From positions 231,983-295,982 of the forward strand of contig CAVUWY010000003.1 of assembly GCA_963745405.1 (NCBI GenBank): a stretch of DNA of 64,000 bases. Reading direction: 5' to 3'. Shown piece by piece: positions 17,459-27,529 of this stretch. The first letter of the stretch is position 1, and every line of letters begins with the position of its first letter. A model generated the notes under the pieces. That model searched no databases and was not told the DNA's origin. It saw nothing but the letters and a program-made list of their open reading frames with translations. A program made the translations under genes and the position numbers. This DNA comes from C-114 sp963745405. Its GTDB lineage: Bacteria; Chloroflexota; Limnocylindria; Limnocylindrales; CSP1-4.

Positions 17459-18319
17459 GTGGCGACGGTCGCTCGACGCACCGCCGCCGCTCCCACCGCA
17501 GCAGGTCCGACCGCGGCGACGGGCCGCCGCCGCGACACCCGCCCGAGCGCCGATCGCCCCGCCGGACCTACCACCACGGTCCACCGGCGGGGTTCGTCGT
17601 TCGTGGCCCTCGGCGCGCAGAGTGGGCGGGCGACCGCGGCCCCGTGGCACCGCCTCCGCCTCGACCCGGACTTCGTGGAGGAACGGGACCTGTGGGACCG
17701 TGGCTACCGCTTCGTCGCCGGAGTCGACGAGGTCGGCCGGGGCTGCCTCGCCGGGCCGGTCTTCGCCGGCGCAGTGATCCTCCCGGCCGACTGGATCCCG
17801 CGGGGATTGCGCGACTCCAAGATGCTCAAGCTCGAGGACCGCGAGCGCCTGGCGGCCGAGATCGCGGCCCATGCGGTCGCCTGGGCGGTCGCCGCGGTCG
17901 AGCCGGGCGTGATCGACCGCATCAACATCCTCCAGGCGACCCTCCTCGCGACCCACGTCGCGGCGGGCCGACTCCCGGTCCGACCGGATGCGCTCCTCCT
18001 CGATGGCACGCTCCACCTCGTCGACATCTCCCTGCCGCAGCGGGTGATCGTCGATGGCGACCGCCTGTGCGCCTCGATCGCCGCCGCGTCGGTCATGGCC
18101 AAGGTCGCCCGCGACCGCCTCATGGTCGAGCTGGACGGGCTGTACCCGGGCTACGACCTCGCCCACAACAAGGGCTACGCCGCGCCCGAGCATCGGGCCG
18201 GACTGCGGGCCCTCGGCACGACGCCGATCCATCGCCTCACCTTCGCCTCGTGCGCCGAGGTGGAGCAGACGAGCCTCTGGGAGGCGGTCGGTCCCGGTCC
18301 CGCGGTGGAAGACGACTGA
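17459..18319 (+). CDS. rnhB: Ribonuclease HII
   Basis: Cuts RNA in RNA-DNA hybrids and at single ribonucleotides in DNA. The catalytic core starts near residue 80 with VAGVDEVGRGCLAGPV (first acidic pair Asp-Glu) and continues through LRDSKML, the LLLDGTLHL strand, and AASVMAKVARDRLM. The 286-residue protein carries an extra basic, Ala/Thr/Arg-rich N-terminal region of about 75 residues not found in most RNase HII, which may be disordered. A start closer to the core has no good signal, so the true N-terminus is uncertain. Confidence 0.9.
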   Translation: MATVARRTAAAPTAAGPTAATGRRRDTRPSADRPAGPTTTVHRRGSSFVALGAQSGRATAAPWHRLRLDPDFVEERDLWDRGYRFVAGVDEVGRGCLAGPVFAGAVILPADWIPRGLRDSKMLKLEDRERLAAEIAAHAVAWAVAAVEPGVIDRINILQATLLATHVAAGRLPVRPDALLLDGTLHLVDISLPQRVIVDGDRLCASIAAASVMAKVARDRLMVELDGLYPGYDLAHNKGYAAPEHRAGLRALGTTPIHRLTFASCAEVEQTSLWEAVGPGPAVEDD

Positions 18320-18352
18320 CCACGCGATAAGCGGCGGTGAAGCCCGGTCCGT

Positions 18353-18358
18353 CACGAT
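18353..18358 (+). promoter_or_regulatory. Possible -10 box, leaderless start of yraN
   Basis: CACGAT followed by exactly six bases and the yraN GTG, matching the spacing of the leaderless starts in the accessory region. It is the weakest member of the set, since the box departs from TANNNT. Confidence 0.3.
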
Positions 18359-18364
18359 GCGGTC

Positions 18365-18763
18365 GTGACCAGCGCGGCGAAACGCCTCGGTGACGCGGCC
18401 GAGGCCACGGTCCTCGGCCATCTCCAGACGGTCGGCTGGGCCGTCCTGGCCGCCAACGTTCGCGTCGGACGGGACGAGCTCGACCTCATCGCCGTCGACC
18501 CCGGACCGCCGTCCGCCCTCGTCGTGGTCGAGGTCCGCTGGCGGGGCAGTCGCGACTTCGGATTGCCGGAGGAGACGTTCGACCACGCCAAGCGACGGCG
18601 GATCCGGCGGGCGCTCGCGACGCTCCTCGACCGGGGCAGGCTGCCCGACGGTCGCCCGCTCCCCGCGCTGCCGGTCCGGATCGACCTGGTCGCCGTCGAG
18701 CCGCCCCCGGCCGCGGGCGCTCCGCCTCGCATCCGCCACCATCGGGCCGCCCTGGGACACTGA
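18365..18763 (+). CDS. yraN: YraN/UPF0102 family protein
   Basis: 132-residue nuclease-fold protein of unknown role that nearly always follows rnhB. The family core is visible as GDAAEATVLGHLQTVGW (normally G..AE..A..YL), VGRDELDLIAVDPG with the restriction-endonuclease-like Asp, and LVVVEVRWRGS. The region PEETFDHAKRRRI is the usual basic helix. The start GTG has no ribosome site and may be leaderless. About 250 bases of non-coding sequence follow before rpsB. Confidence 0.88.
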   Translation: MTSAAKRLGDAAEATVLGHLQTVGWAVLAANVRVGRDELDLIAVDPGPPSALVVVEVRWRGSRDFGLPEETFDHAKRRRIRRALATLLDRGRLPDGRPLPALPVRIDLVAVEPPPAAGAPPRIRHHRAALGH

Positions 18764-18849
18764 GGACACTGAGCGGAGCCTGAGCGGGGAGGCGGCCGCC
18801 GGGCAGCCACGAGCGGGGTCTGTGCTGAGGGGGCCCGAACGGGACCCTG

Positions 18850-19017
18850 TGCTACACTCCGCCGGCCGCAGAAGCGGTACGCCTGCGAGGAGCGCCCTCG
18901 TGGAGCTCACACGCGCGACCGTTCCAGCCGGGGCGGTGCCGCTCGGATGACCGAAGACGGTCGCCGGCGGTCCCGGCGGCCAGGTCCGCGGAGGTCATAA
19001 CCCGGAGGTCTCGACTC
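18850..19017 (+). promoter_or_regulatory. rpsB promoter and long 5' leader
   Basis: TGC-TACACT at 18850-18858 gives a predicted start near 18865 and a leader of about 155 bases before the rpsB GTG. The leader has no gene on either strand and several self-complementary GC-rich segments, ending with two GGAGG runs. Ribosomal protein S2 is known to repress its own mRNA in several bacteria, so an S2-binding leader is plausible but not recognised by any specific motif. Confidence 0.45.
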
Positions 19018-20010
19018 GTGCCCACCGTCTCGATGCGGCAGCTGCTTGAAGCGGGTATCCACTTCGGCCACCAGACTCGCCGCTGGAATCCCAAGATGCG
19101 CCCGTTCATCTACGCGGAGCGCAACGGGATCCACATCATCGATCTCGCCCAGACCGTCAAGCGGCTCGACATCGCCCTCGACGCGGTCCGCGAGACGGTG
19201 GCCCGCGGCGACTCGGTCCTGTTCGTCGGGACCAAGAAGCAGGCCCAGGAGCCGATCGCCCAGGAGGCGACCCGAGCGGGCCAGCTGTACGTCAACAAGC
19301 GTTGGCTCGGCGGGATGCTGACGAACTTCGTCACCATCAAGAAGCGGATCGGCCTCATGGAGCAGCTCGAGGCGCGGCAGCAGGCCGGCGACTTCGAGCG
19401 GATGACCAAGAAGGAAGCGGCCAAGCTCACCGAGGAGCTCGCCAAGCTCAACCTGACCCTCGGCGGGATCCGCAAGATGAAGCGCCTGCCCGGCCTCATC
19501 TTCATCGTCGACCCGCATCGTGAGCGGATCGCCGTCACCGAGGCCCTCAAGCTCGAGATCCCCATCGCCGGCACCGGCGACACGAACGTCGACCCCGACG
19601 AGCTCGACTACATCATCCCCGGCAACGACGACGCGATCCGGGCCATCCGGCTCGTCTGCTCGCTCGTCGCCGACGCGTGCCTCGAGGGCGCCCGAGAGCG
19701 GGCCAGCCGGCTCGCCGTCGAGCCCGAAGAGACCGTCGAACCGGCCGTCGTCGCGGCCGAGGACTTCGACGACGCGGCCGCCGACGAGTACGTCGCCGCG
19801 CTGGCCGGTGGAGCGGCTCTGACCTTCGAGCCCGACGACGAGGACCTCCTGCCCGGCGTCCGTCGCCCGGCCGAGGTCGTCGAGGCGCCGCCGGCCGAGG
19901 CATCGGCCGACGAGATCGCAGCCGAGCTTGCCCGCGAGGCGGCAGAGAAGGAAGAGGCGAACGACGCACCGGTCACGCCTCCGACTCCGGCGGCACCGGC
20001 CGCCCACTGA
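19018..20010 (+). CDS. rpsB: 30S ribosomal protein S2
   Basis: Small-subunit protein needed for late 30S assembly and S1 binding. The first 235 residues are canonical: TVSMRQLLEAGIHFGHQTRRWNPKM is the S2 opening, followed by YINKRWLGGMLTNF-like YVNKRWLGGMLTNF and the PGLIFIVDPH and VDPDELDYIIPGNDDA segments. At 330 residues it is about 80 longer than usual, through an acidic, Ala/Glu/Pro-rich tail. GTG start after CGGAGG. Paired with tsf as in nearly all bacteria. Confidence 0.97.
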   Translation: MPTVSMRQLLEAGIHFGHQTRRWNPKMRPFIYAERNGIHIIDLAQTVKRLDIALDAVRETVARGDSVLFVGTKKQAQEPIAQEATRAGQLYVNKRWLGGMLTNFVTIKKRIGLMEQLEARQQAGDFERMTKKEAAKLTEELAKLNLTLGGIRKMKRLPGLIFIVDPHRERIAVTEALKLEIPIAGTGDTNVDPDELDYIIPGNDDAIRAIRLVCSLVADACLEGARERASRLAVEPEETVEPAVVAAEDFDDAAADEYVAALAGGAALTFEPDDEDLLPGVRRPAEVVEAPPAEASADEIAAELAREAAEKEEANDAPVTPPTPAAPAAH

Positions 20011-20094
20011 CCAGACGCCGCCGGCGTCGATCGAACGACTTCCATCGAGGCGACCCGCTGGGCCGCCCGACCACGACAGGAGAACCAGGCGAGG

Positions 20095-20694
20095 ATGGCG
20101 GAGATCTCAGCGGCCGCGGTGAAGAGACTGCGAGAGATGACCGGGGCGGGCTTCATGGACTGCAAGCGCGCCCTCGAGGAGAGCGGTGGCGACGTGGAGG
20201 CCGCATTGGCGCTGCTCCGTGCCCGCGGCCAGGCCGAAGCGGCCAAGCGAGCCGGGCGGGAAGCCCGCCAGGGTCTCGTTGAGAGCTACATCCACACGGG
20301 TGGCCGGATCGGCGTCCTCGTCGAGGTCAACTGCGAGACCGACTTCGTCGCCCGGACCGAGCAGTTCCAGAAGCTCGCCCACGAGATCGCCGTCCAAGTG
20401 GCGGGTCTCCGGGCCGAGTACGTCGACGCGGCGAACGTACCCAGCGAGGTCCTCGAGGCCAAGCGGACCGAACTTCTCGCCGACGAGGCGACGCAGAAGA
20501 AGCCGGAGCACATCCGGGGCCAGATCGTCGAGGGCCAGCTGAAGAAGTGGTACGCCCAGGTATGCCTCCTCGACCAGCCGTTCCGGGACACGGAGATGAC
20601 CGTACGGGACCTGATCACCGACGCCATCTCGACCATCGGTGAGAACATCGTCGTGCGACGCTTCGTCCGCTACGAGCTCGGGGAGGAGCTGTGA
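20095..20694 (+). CDS. tsf: Elongation factor Ts
   Basis: Nucleotide-exchange factor for EF-Tu. At 199 residues it is the short form (E. coli has 283). It has the N-terminal UBA-like helix bundle VKRLREMTGAGFMDCKRAL with the key TGAG(F/M)MDCK block, then the GRIGVLVEVNCETDFVAR core strand. The second half-domain is reduced, as in Thermus and Chloroflexota proteins. Start ATG after CAGGAG. Four-base overlap with pyrH. Confidence 0.96.
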   Translation: MAEISAAAVKRLREMTGAGFMDCKRALEESGGDVEAALALLRARGQAEAAKRAGREARQGLVESYIHTGGRIGVLVEVNCETDFVARTEQFQKLAHEIAVQVAGLRAEYVDAANVPSEVLEAKRTELLADEATQKKPEHIRGQIVEGQLKKWYAQVCLLDQPFRDTEMTVRDLITDAISTIGENIVVRRFVRYELGEEL

Positions 20695-21473
20695 CCGAGG
20701 CCGGCACCGTCACCGCGTCCGGGACCGCAGACGCGCCCGCCCTCCGCTACCGGCGGATCCTCCTCAAGCTGTCCGGTGAGGCGCTCCTCGGCGACCGGCC
20801 CTATGGCGTCGATCCCGCCTTCTGTGCCTTCATCGCCGGCCAGGTCGCGCAGGTCCGCGACGTCGGGGTCGAGGTCGGCATCGTCGTCGGCGGCGGGAAC
20901 ATCTTCCGCGGCCTCGCCGCCGCCGCCAAGGGCATGGACCGGGCCACCGGCGACTACATCGGGATGCTGGCGACCGTGATGAACGGCCTCGCCCTCCAGG
21001 ACGCCCTCGAGCGGGCCGGGGTCCAGACCCGGGTCATGAGCGCGATCGCGATGAACGAGGTCGCCGAGCCGTACATCCGACGTCGGGCGGTCCGCCACCT
21101 CGAGAAGGGCCGGGTCGTGCTCCTCGTCGCCGGCACCGGCAACCCCTACTTCACGACCGACACCGCGGCCGCCCTCCGGGCGGTGGAGATCGGGGCCGAG
21201 GTCATCCTCAAGGCGACCAAGGTCGATGGCGTCTACGATGCGGACCCGGTCACCCACCCGGACGCCCGCCGCTACGACAGGCTCGCCTACGCGGACCTCC
21301 TCCGCGACCAGCTCAAGGTGCTCGACGCGACGGCCGTCAGCCTCTGCATGGAGAACGACCTGCCGATCATCGTCTTCGACCTCAACCGACCCGACAACAT
21401 CCGCCGTGTCGCCACCGGCGAGCCGGTCGGGACGCTCATCTCGGCCGAGGCGGGGAAGCGGGACTCGGCGTGA
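20691..21473 (+). CDS. pyrH: Uridylate kinase
   Basis: Phosphorylates UMP to UDP. It belongs to the amino-acid-kinase fold and is usually hexameric and GTP-activated. The 260-residue protein has RRILLKLSGEALLG at about 21-34, the GGGNIFRG loop, the substrate segment DYIGMLATVMNGLALQ and TGNPYFTTDTAAALRA. A 20-residue Ala/Thr-rich extension precedes the domain. GTG start coupled to tsf, and a four-base overlap with frr continues the tsf-pyrH-frr order. Confidence 0.96.
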   Translation: MTEAGTVTASGTADAPALRYRRILLKLSGEALLGDRPYGVDPAFCAFIAGQVAQVRDVGVEVGIVVGGGNIFRGLAAAAKGMDRATGDYIGMLATVMNGLALQDALERAGVQTRVMSAIAMNEVAEPYIRRRAVRHLEKGRVVLLVAGTGNPYFTTDTAAALRAVEIGAEVILKATKVDGVYDADPVTHPDARRYDRLAYADLLRDQLKVLDATAVSLCMENDLPIIVFDLNRPDNIRRVATGEPVGTLISAEAGKRDSA

Positions 21474-22027
21474 GCGACGAGACGATCGCCGCGACCGAGC
21501 GGAAGATGGCCCGCGCCGTCGAGGCGATGGAGCGCGACTTCTCAGGCATCAGGACGGGCCGGGCCTCGACCTCCCTCGTCGAGCGCATCCACGTCGATTA
21601 CTACGGCACCCAGACGCCGCTCAACCAGCTGGCCGGCATCAGCGTCCCCGAGGCCCACCAGATCGTCATCCAGCCGTGGGACCGGGGCGTCCTCGGGGCG
21701 ATAGAAAAAGCGATCCAGAAGAGTGACATCGGGCTCGTCCCGAACGTCGATGGAACGGTCGTGCGGCTCAACATCCCGCCGCTGACCGAGGAGCGACGCC
21801 GCGACATCGTGCGCGTCGTCCACAAGCGGATGGAGGAGGCCCGGGTGGAGATCCGCAACCTCCGACGCGAAGCCGGCGACCATCTCAAGCGCGAGGAGCG
21901 TGACGGGGAGCTCGGCACCGACGAGGCGCGCCGCGAGCTCGACTCCGTCCAGCGTCTCACCGATCGCTACATCGCCGAGATCGACCAGCTCGGTACCCAC
22001 AAGGAGCAGGAGGTCCTCGAGGTCTAG
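21470..22027 (+). CDS. frr: Ribosome recycling factor
   Basis: tRNA-mimic that, with EF-G, splits post-termination ribosomes. The 185-residue length is standard. Key segments: FSGIRTGRAS near residues 24-33, YYGTQTPLNQLAGISVPEAHQ, GLVPNVDGTVVRLNIPPLTEERR, and the C-terminal IDQLGTHKEQEVLEV helix. GTG start coupled to pyrH. Its stop shares one base with the uppS start. Confidence 0.97.
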   Translation: MSDETIAATERKMARAVEAMERDFSGIRTGRASTSLVERIHVDYYGTQTPLNQLAGISVPEAHQIVIQPWDRGVLGAIEKAIQKSDIGLVPNVDGTVVRLNIPPLTEERRRDIVRVVHKRMEEARVEIRNLRREAGDHLKREERDGELGTDEARRELDSVQRLTDRYIAEIDQLGTHKEQEVLEV

Positions 22028-22893
22028 TGGCCGGCCCGGAGGCTCGCATCCCCCTCGAGCGCCCGACCGACGCCCCGCCGATCGCTCACGCCCCGCTCCC
22101 AGGGGCAGGATCGGCCCAGGCCGGTCGATCGACGGTCCTCGATGCCGAGCCGGAACCCGCTCCGACGCCGGCCGATCCGGCCATCCCCGGCCTGCCGGCA
22201 GATCCGCCCCCGGACGTGCCCCGCCACGTGGCGATCATCATGGACGGCAATCGCCGCTGGGCCCGTGAACGCGGCCTGGCCGAGCTCGAGGGCCACGCCG
22301 CCGGGGTCGAGGCGATCCGCGAACTCCTCCGCCACGCGGTCCGGCGGGGCGTCCCGGTCCTCACCCTGTACGCCTTCAGCCGCGAGAACTGGGCTCGATC
22401 CGACGACGAGGTGATCGGGCTCTTCGCCCTCCTCGAGGGTGCCATCCGCGACGAGACCGACGAGCTCCGGGCCGAGGGCGTCCGGATCCGCCTCCTCGGC
22501 CGGCTCGACGAGCTGCCGAGCGACACGCGCGCCTCGATCGAGGGCGCCCTGACCGACACGTCGGAGGGCCAGCGGCTGCTCCTCAACGTCGCCTTCAACT
22601 ACGCCGGACGGACCGAGATCGTCGACGCCGTCCGACGAGTGGCAGCGAGCGGCATCGAGCCGTCGGCCATCGACGAATCCACCATCTCGGCCGCGCTCTA
22701 CACGGCCGGCCTGCCCGATCCCGATCTCGTGATCCGGACCGGTGGTGAGCACCGCCTCTCGAACTTCCTCATCTGGCAGTCGGCGTACGCGGAGCTCTAC
22801 CTCTGCGACCTCCTCTGGCCGGACTTCGGCCCCGACGCGTTCGATCAGGCGTTGGCCGAGTTCGCCCGGCGGACCCGCCGGTTCGGCCGCTAG
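22027..22893 (+). CDS. uppS: Isoprenyl (undecaprenyl) diphosphate synthase
   Basis: Cis-prenyltransferase that builds the C55 lipid carrier for cell-wall precursors from IPP and FPP. The catalytic core begins at about residue 67: HVAIIMDGNRRWA with the essential Asp, then GHAAGVEAI, TLYAFSRENW, and the C-terminal DPDLVIRTGGEHRLSNFL block. The first 60 residues are a Pro/Ala-rich extension absent from most homologues. GTG at 22027 overlaps the frr stop by one base. It may start later, but no better signal is seen. cdsA follows after 16 bases. Confidence 0.94.
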   Translation: MAGPEARIPLERPTDAPPIAHAPLPGAGSAQAGRSTVLDAEPEPAPTPADPAIPGLPADPPPDVPRHVAIIMDGNRRWARERGLAELEGHAAGVEAIRELLRHAVRRGVPVLTLYAFSRENWARSDDEVIGLFALLEGAIRDETDELRAEGVRIRLLGRLDELPSDTRASIEGALTDTSEGQRLLLNVAFNYAGRTEIVDAVRRVAASGIEPSAIDESTISAALYTAGLPDPDLVIRTGGEHRLSNFLIWQSAYAELYLCDLLWPDFGPDAFDQALAEFARRTRRFGR

Positions 22894-22909
22894 GCCGGGA
22901 CCGGCGAGC

Positions 22910-23737
22910 GTGCAGCAGCGAGCGACCAGCGCCCTCATCTTCGTCCCGCCCCTCATCGTCATCCTCGTCCTCGGCATGCCGTGGATCGCGATCGGGCTCG
23001 GCGTCCTCGCCGCCTTCGCCGCCCGGGAGGTCTTCCGCATCCTCGGCGGCGCGGGATTGCCGTCCATGCCACTCCTCGGCATCGCCTTCGCGACGACCTT
23101 CGCCCTCGAAGCCGGGGCGCCGGCCGAGCTGGCCGACAAGGCCGCCCTCCTGCTGGCGGTCGGCGTGATCCTTTCAGCCGTCGGGGCGTTCTCGCGGACG
23201 GATCCTCGCCTAGGACTGCTGGCCTGGGTCGGGACCGTCTTCGGGGCGATATACGTCGGCTCGATCGGCTTCGTGGCCCGCCTCGGTATCGTCGCTCCGG
23301 ACCTCGCCTCCAGCGCGCCGCTGGCCGGACTCGGCGCGACCCGCGGCTGGATCCTCCTCCTGGTCCTCGCGGTCTGGAGCTACGACACCGGCGCGTACCT
23401 GGTGGGCAAGACCTGGGGTCGGGACAAGTTCCTCACCCACATCTCGCCGTCGAAGACGTACCAGGGGGTCGCCGGCGGCGTGGTCGCCTCGACCGTGGTC
23501 GTCGCGGTCATGCTGTGGGCGCTCGGGGAGAACCCCCTCGGCGCGATCGTCCTCGGCCCGCTGACCGCCCTGTCGGCCCAGGCCGGCGACCTCGCCGAGT
23601 CGATGCTCAAGCGGGCCGGCGGGGTGAAGGATTCCGGCAACGTCATCCCCGGCCACGGCGGCATCCTCGACCGGATCGACTCGTTCCTCTTCGCCGCGCC
23701 CGTCGTCACCCTCTATGTCGTCGCCGTCATCCGCTAG
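22910..23737 (+). CDS. cdsA: Phosphatidate cytidylyltransferase
   Basis: Integral-membrane enzyme making CDP-diacylglycerol from phosphatidate and CTP. The 275-residue protein has at least seven hydrophobic segments and the family signature near the C-terminus (DLAESMLKRAGGVKDSGN followed by IPGHGGILDRIDS). The central W-YDTGAYLVGKTWGRDKF and HISPSKTYQGVAGG motifs are also diagnostic. A GTG at 22910 is the likely start. The 3' end overlaps dxr by 23 bases. Confidence 0.95.
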   Translation: MQQRATSALIFVPPLIVILVLGMPWIAIGLGVLAAFAAREVFRILGGAGLPSMPLLGIAFATTFALEAGAPAELADKAALLLAVGVILSAVGAFSRTDPRLGLLAWVGTVFGAIYVGSIGFVARLGIVAPDLASSAPLAGLGATRGWILLLVLAVWSYDTGAYLVGKTWGRDKFLTHISPSKTYQGVAGGVVASTVVVAVMLWALGENPLGAIVLGPLTALSAQAGDLAESMLKRAGGVKDSGNVIPGHGGILDRIDSFLFAAPVVTLYVVAVIR

Positions 23738-24962
23738 CGGAGGCGACGGTCGACCTCGGCGACTCGGGGTCGCGCTCCTCGGCTCGACCGGCTCGATCGG
23801 CCGCCAGGCGGTCGACGTCCTGGCCGCTCACCCGGACCGGTTCCGGGTGGTCTCCCTCGCCACCGGCCACGACGGCGCGCTCCTCGCCGAACAGGCCCAC
23901 CGGCTCCGGCCGGCCAGCGTCGCCCTGGCCGAGGGCTCGACGACCGGCCTCGACCTGCCCGCCGGGACGGCCTGGGTCGGCGGTGCGGACGCCCTCGAGA
24001 CGCTCGTCGGCTCGCCCGACGTCGACATCGTCGTCGTCGGGACCGGCGGCCTCGTCAGCCTCCGCTCGACCCTCGCCGCGCTCGGTGCGGGCAAGGTCGT
24101 CGCGACCGCCAACAAGGAGACGCTCGTCGCCGGGGGCCACCTCGCCATGCCCCTCGCACGGGGCCTCGCCGCGCGGGCGGCGGCCGGCGATCCGGGTGCA
24201 TCGTGGGCCTCCCCGCTCGCCTGGCTGCGGCCCATCGACTCCGAGCACAGCGCGATCTGGCAGTGCCTGGCCGGCGAGTCGTCTGCATCGATCGCGCGGC
24301 TGCTCCTCACCGCCTCCGGCGGGCCCTTCCTCGACGCGACCGAGGCGGAGCTGGCGGCCGCGACTCCCGAGCTCGCCCTCCGCCATCCGACCTGGCGGAT
24401 GGGGGCGAAGGTGACGATCGACTCGGCCACCCTGGCGAACAAGGGCCTGGAGGTCATCGAGGCGCACTGGCTGTACGATGTCGAGTACGGCGCGATCGAC
24501 GTCGTCGTCCATCCCCAGAGCGTCGTCCATTCGGCGGTCGTGTTCGTGGACGGATCGCTCAAGGCCCAACTGGGCACCCCGGACATGCACCTCCCCATCC
24601 AGTACGCCCTGACATACCCGGATCGCGCGCCCTCGGCCGCGGCGGCGCCAGACCTGGCCGCCGGGGTCGCCCTGACGTTCCGCGCCCCCGACGAGGACCG
24701 CTTCCCGGCCCTCCGGATCGCCCGCCAGGCGGGTCGCACCGGCTCGCGGGCCAGTGCCGCGCTCATCGCCGCCGACGAGGTCGCGGTCGAGCGGTTCCTG
24801 GCCGGGTCGCTCGACTTCCCGGGCATCCCGCGCCTCCTCGAGGCGGCCGTGGAGCGCTTCGGCGGGGGAGCCGACCAGGCACCCGACCTCGCCACCCTCG
24901 TCGCCCTCGACGCCGAGGTCAGGGCCGCCTTCGCCGCCCCGGCCGGGAGCCCGAGCCGATGA
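23715..24962 (+). CDS. dxr: 1-deoxy-D-xylulose 5-phosphate reductoisomerase
   Basis: Second step of the MEP isoprenoid pathway, converting DXP to MEP with NADPH. The 415-residue protein has the NADPH loop LGSTGSIGRQAVDV near residues 21-34, the ANKETLV segment, the metal and substrate site PIDSEHSAIWQCL, the TASGGPF loop, and KVTIDSATLANKGLEVIEAHWLY. With uppS upstream and ispG downstream this region supplies isoprenoid precursors and carrier. Ends with an ATGA overlap into rseP. Confidence 0.97.
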   Translation: MSSPSSASGGDGRPRRLGVALLGSTGSIGRQAVDVLAAHPDRFRVVSLATGHDGALLAEQAHRLRPASVALAEGSTTGLDLPAGTAWVGGADALETLVGSPDVDIVVVGTGGLVSLRSTLAALGAGKVVATANKETLVAGGHLAMPLARGLAARAAAGDPGASWASPLAWLRPIDSEHSAIWQCLAGESSASIARLLLTASGGPFLDATEAELAAATPELALRHPTWRMGAKVTIDSATLANKGLEVIEAHWLYDVEYGAIDVVVHPQSVVHSAVVFVDGSLKAQLGTPDMHLPIQYALTYPDRAPSAAAAPDLAAGVALTFRAPDEDRFPALRIARQAGRTGSRASAALIAADEVAVERFLAGSLDFPGIPRLLEAAVERFGGGADQAPDLATLVALDAEVRAAFAAPAGSPSR

Positions 24963-26085
24963 CCACCCTGACCGGTCTCGCCCAGAGCGGGATCACCCTC
25001 CTGATCTTCATCCTCATGCTCGGCGTGCTCGTCGTCGTCCACGAGCTCGGCCACTTCATCGTCGCCCGCCTGGCCGGCGTCCGGGTCCACGAGTTCGGCA
25101 TCGGGTTCCCGCCCCGGGCGAAGGTCCTCCGCTCGGAGGGCGAGACGGTCTATACGCTCAACTGGCTGCCACTCGGCGGGTTCGTCCGGCTCGAGGGTGA
25201 AGACGGGGAGTCGGACGACCCACGCTCGTTCGTCCGGGCCACGCTGCCGGTCAAGCTCCTCATCCTCGTCGCCGGTGTGGCGATGAACGTGCTCCTCGCT
25301 GTCGCCATCTTCACCTTCATCGGCTGGCTGCCCGGCCAGACCGGCGCCCTCGGCTTCCATAACGTCCAGGCGGACTCGCCGGCGGCCTCGGTCGGCCTCG
25401 TCGGCAGCGACGACGGACTGCCGGGGCTGGCCGGCGACCGGATCGTTTCGATCGACGGCCAGCAGTTCCACGACTTCGACGGCGGCCAGCGGGTCATCGA
25501 CGCCCTGCGCTCGAAGGCCGGTCGCTCGATCACCCTGGTCGTGCTCCACTCCGACGGCACCGAGGAACCGATCGTCGTCAAGCTCCGCGACCCGGCGGCG
25601 CTCGACGCCCAGCACGGCCCGCTCGGCATCGTCGCGCCGACCTTCACCGCCATCGGCGAGTCGTTCACCCGCACGCCGGTCGAGGCGCTGCAATTCGGGA
25701 TCGCCCGGACGGGCGAGGCGTTCGGCCTCGTGACGGCCGGGCTCGCCCAGCTCGGCGACTCGATCGTCAACCGGCCGACCGAGGCGCCCCCGGTCTCCGG
25801 ACCGGTCGGCATCGCGGTCGGGGTCGGCGACGTCTTCTGGCAGCAGGGGGCGATCCAGACGCTGTACCTGGCCGGCCTGCTGTCGGCGAACCTCGCCCTC
25901 GTCAACATCCTGCCGATCCCACCGCTCGACGGCGGTCGGATGCTCCTCATCGTCGTCCGCTCGCTGTCATCGTCGCGCATCTCGCTGCAGGTCGAGCGCC
26001 TGTCGATCCTCGTCGGCGTCGGCCTCCTGGCCGCGCTCTTCTTCTGGGTCACGTTCTTCGATATCGCCCGGCTCGGCGGGGGGCA

Positions 26086-26089
<4 letters not shown>
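24959..26089 (+). CDS. rseP: RIP metalloprotease RseP / site-2 protease
   Basis: Zinc intramembrane protease that cleaves anti-sigma factors and signal-peptide remnants. The 376-residue protein has the zinc motif HELGH at residues 28-32 in the first transmembrane helix, one PDZ domain (about 115-215), and the second metal-site motif LPIPPLDGGRM near residue 320 in the third core helix. Its position between dxr and ispG is the common bacterial order. The ATG at 24959 overlaps the dxr stop. Confidence 0.95.
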
Positions 26090-27351
<1,262 letters not shown>

Positions 27352-27417
27352 TCGACCGCCGGACCCGTCCGGTCGGGTCGCAGGGGCGTGGTTCGTGCTC
27401 ACGAGGGTACTCCGGTG

Positions 27418-27423
27418 TATACT
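27418..27423 (+). promoter_or_regulatory. nusA operon promoter -10
   Basis: TATACT preceded by TG and followed by GCGGCG. The nusA start is 107 bases downstream. A terminator hairpin lies between them, so a transcript from here should meet it after about 50 bases. Confidence 0.55.
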
Positions 27424-27452
27424 GCGGCGAGTAACCGAATGGCCGCCTTGCG

Positions 27453-27479
27453 ACGTGGGTGACCCCCACGTTTCTTTTT
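27453..27479 (+). terminator. Intrinsic terminator in the nusA leader
   Basis: A 7-base stem (ACGTGGG at 27453-27459 with CCCACGT at 27465-27471), a 5-base loop, then a T tract broken by one C (27471-27479). This is the only textbook Rho-independent terminator I see in the window. It may end read-through from ispG, act as an attenuator of nusA, or both. Confidence 0.8.
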
Positions 27480-27529
27480 GAGCGGCCACGGACCGGGAGC
27501 CGGGCGGGCAGAGAGTCGGGAGGCGCGAG

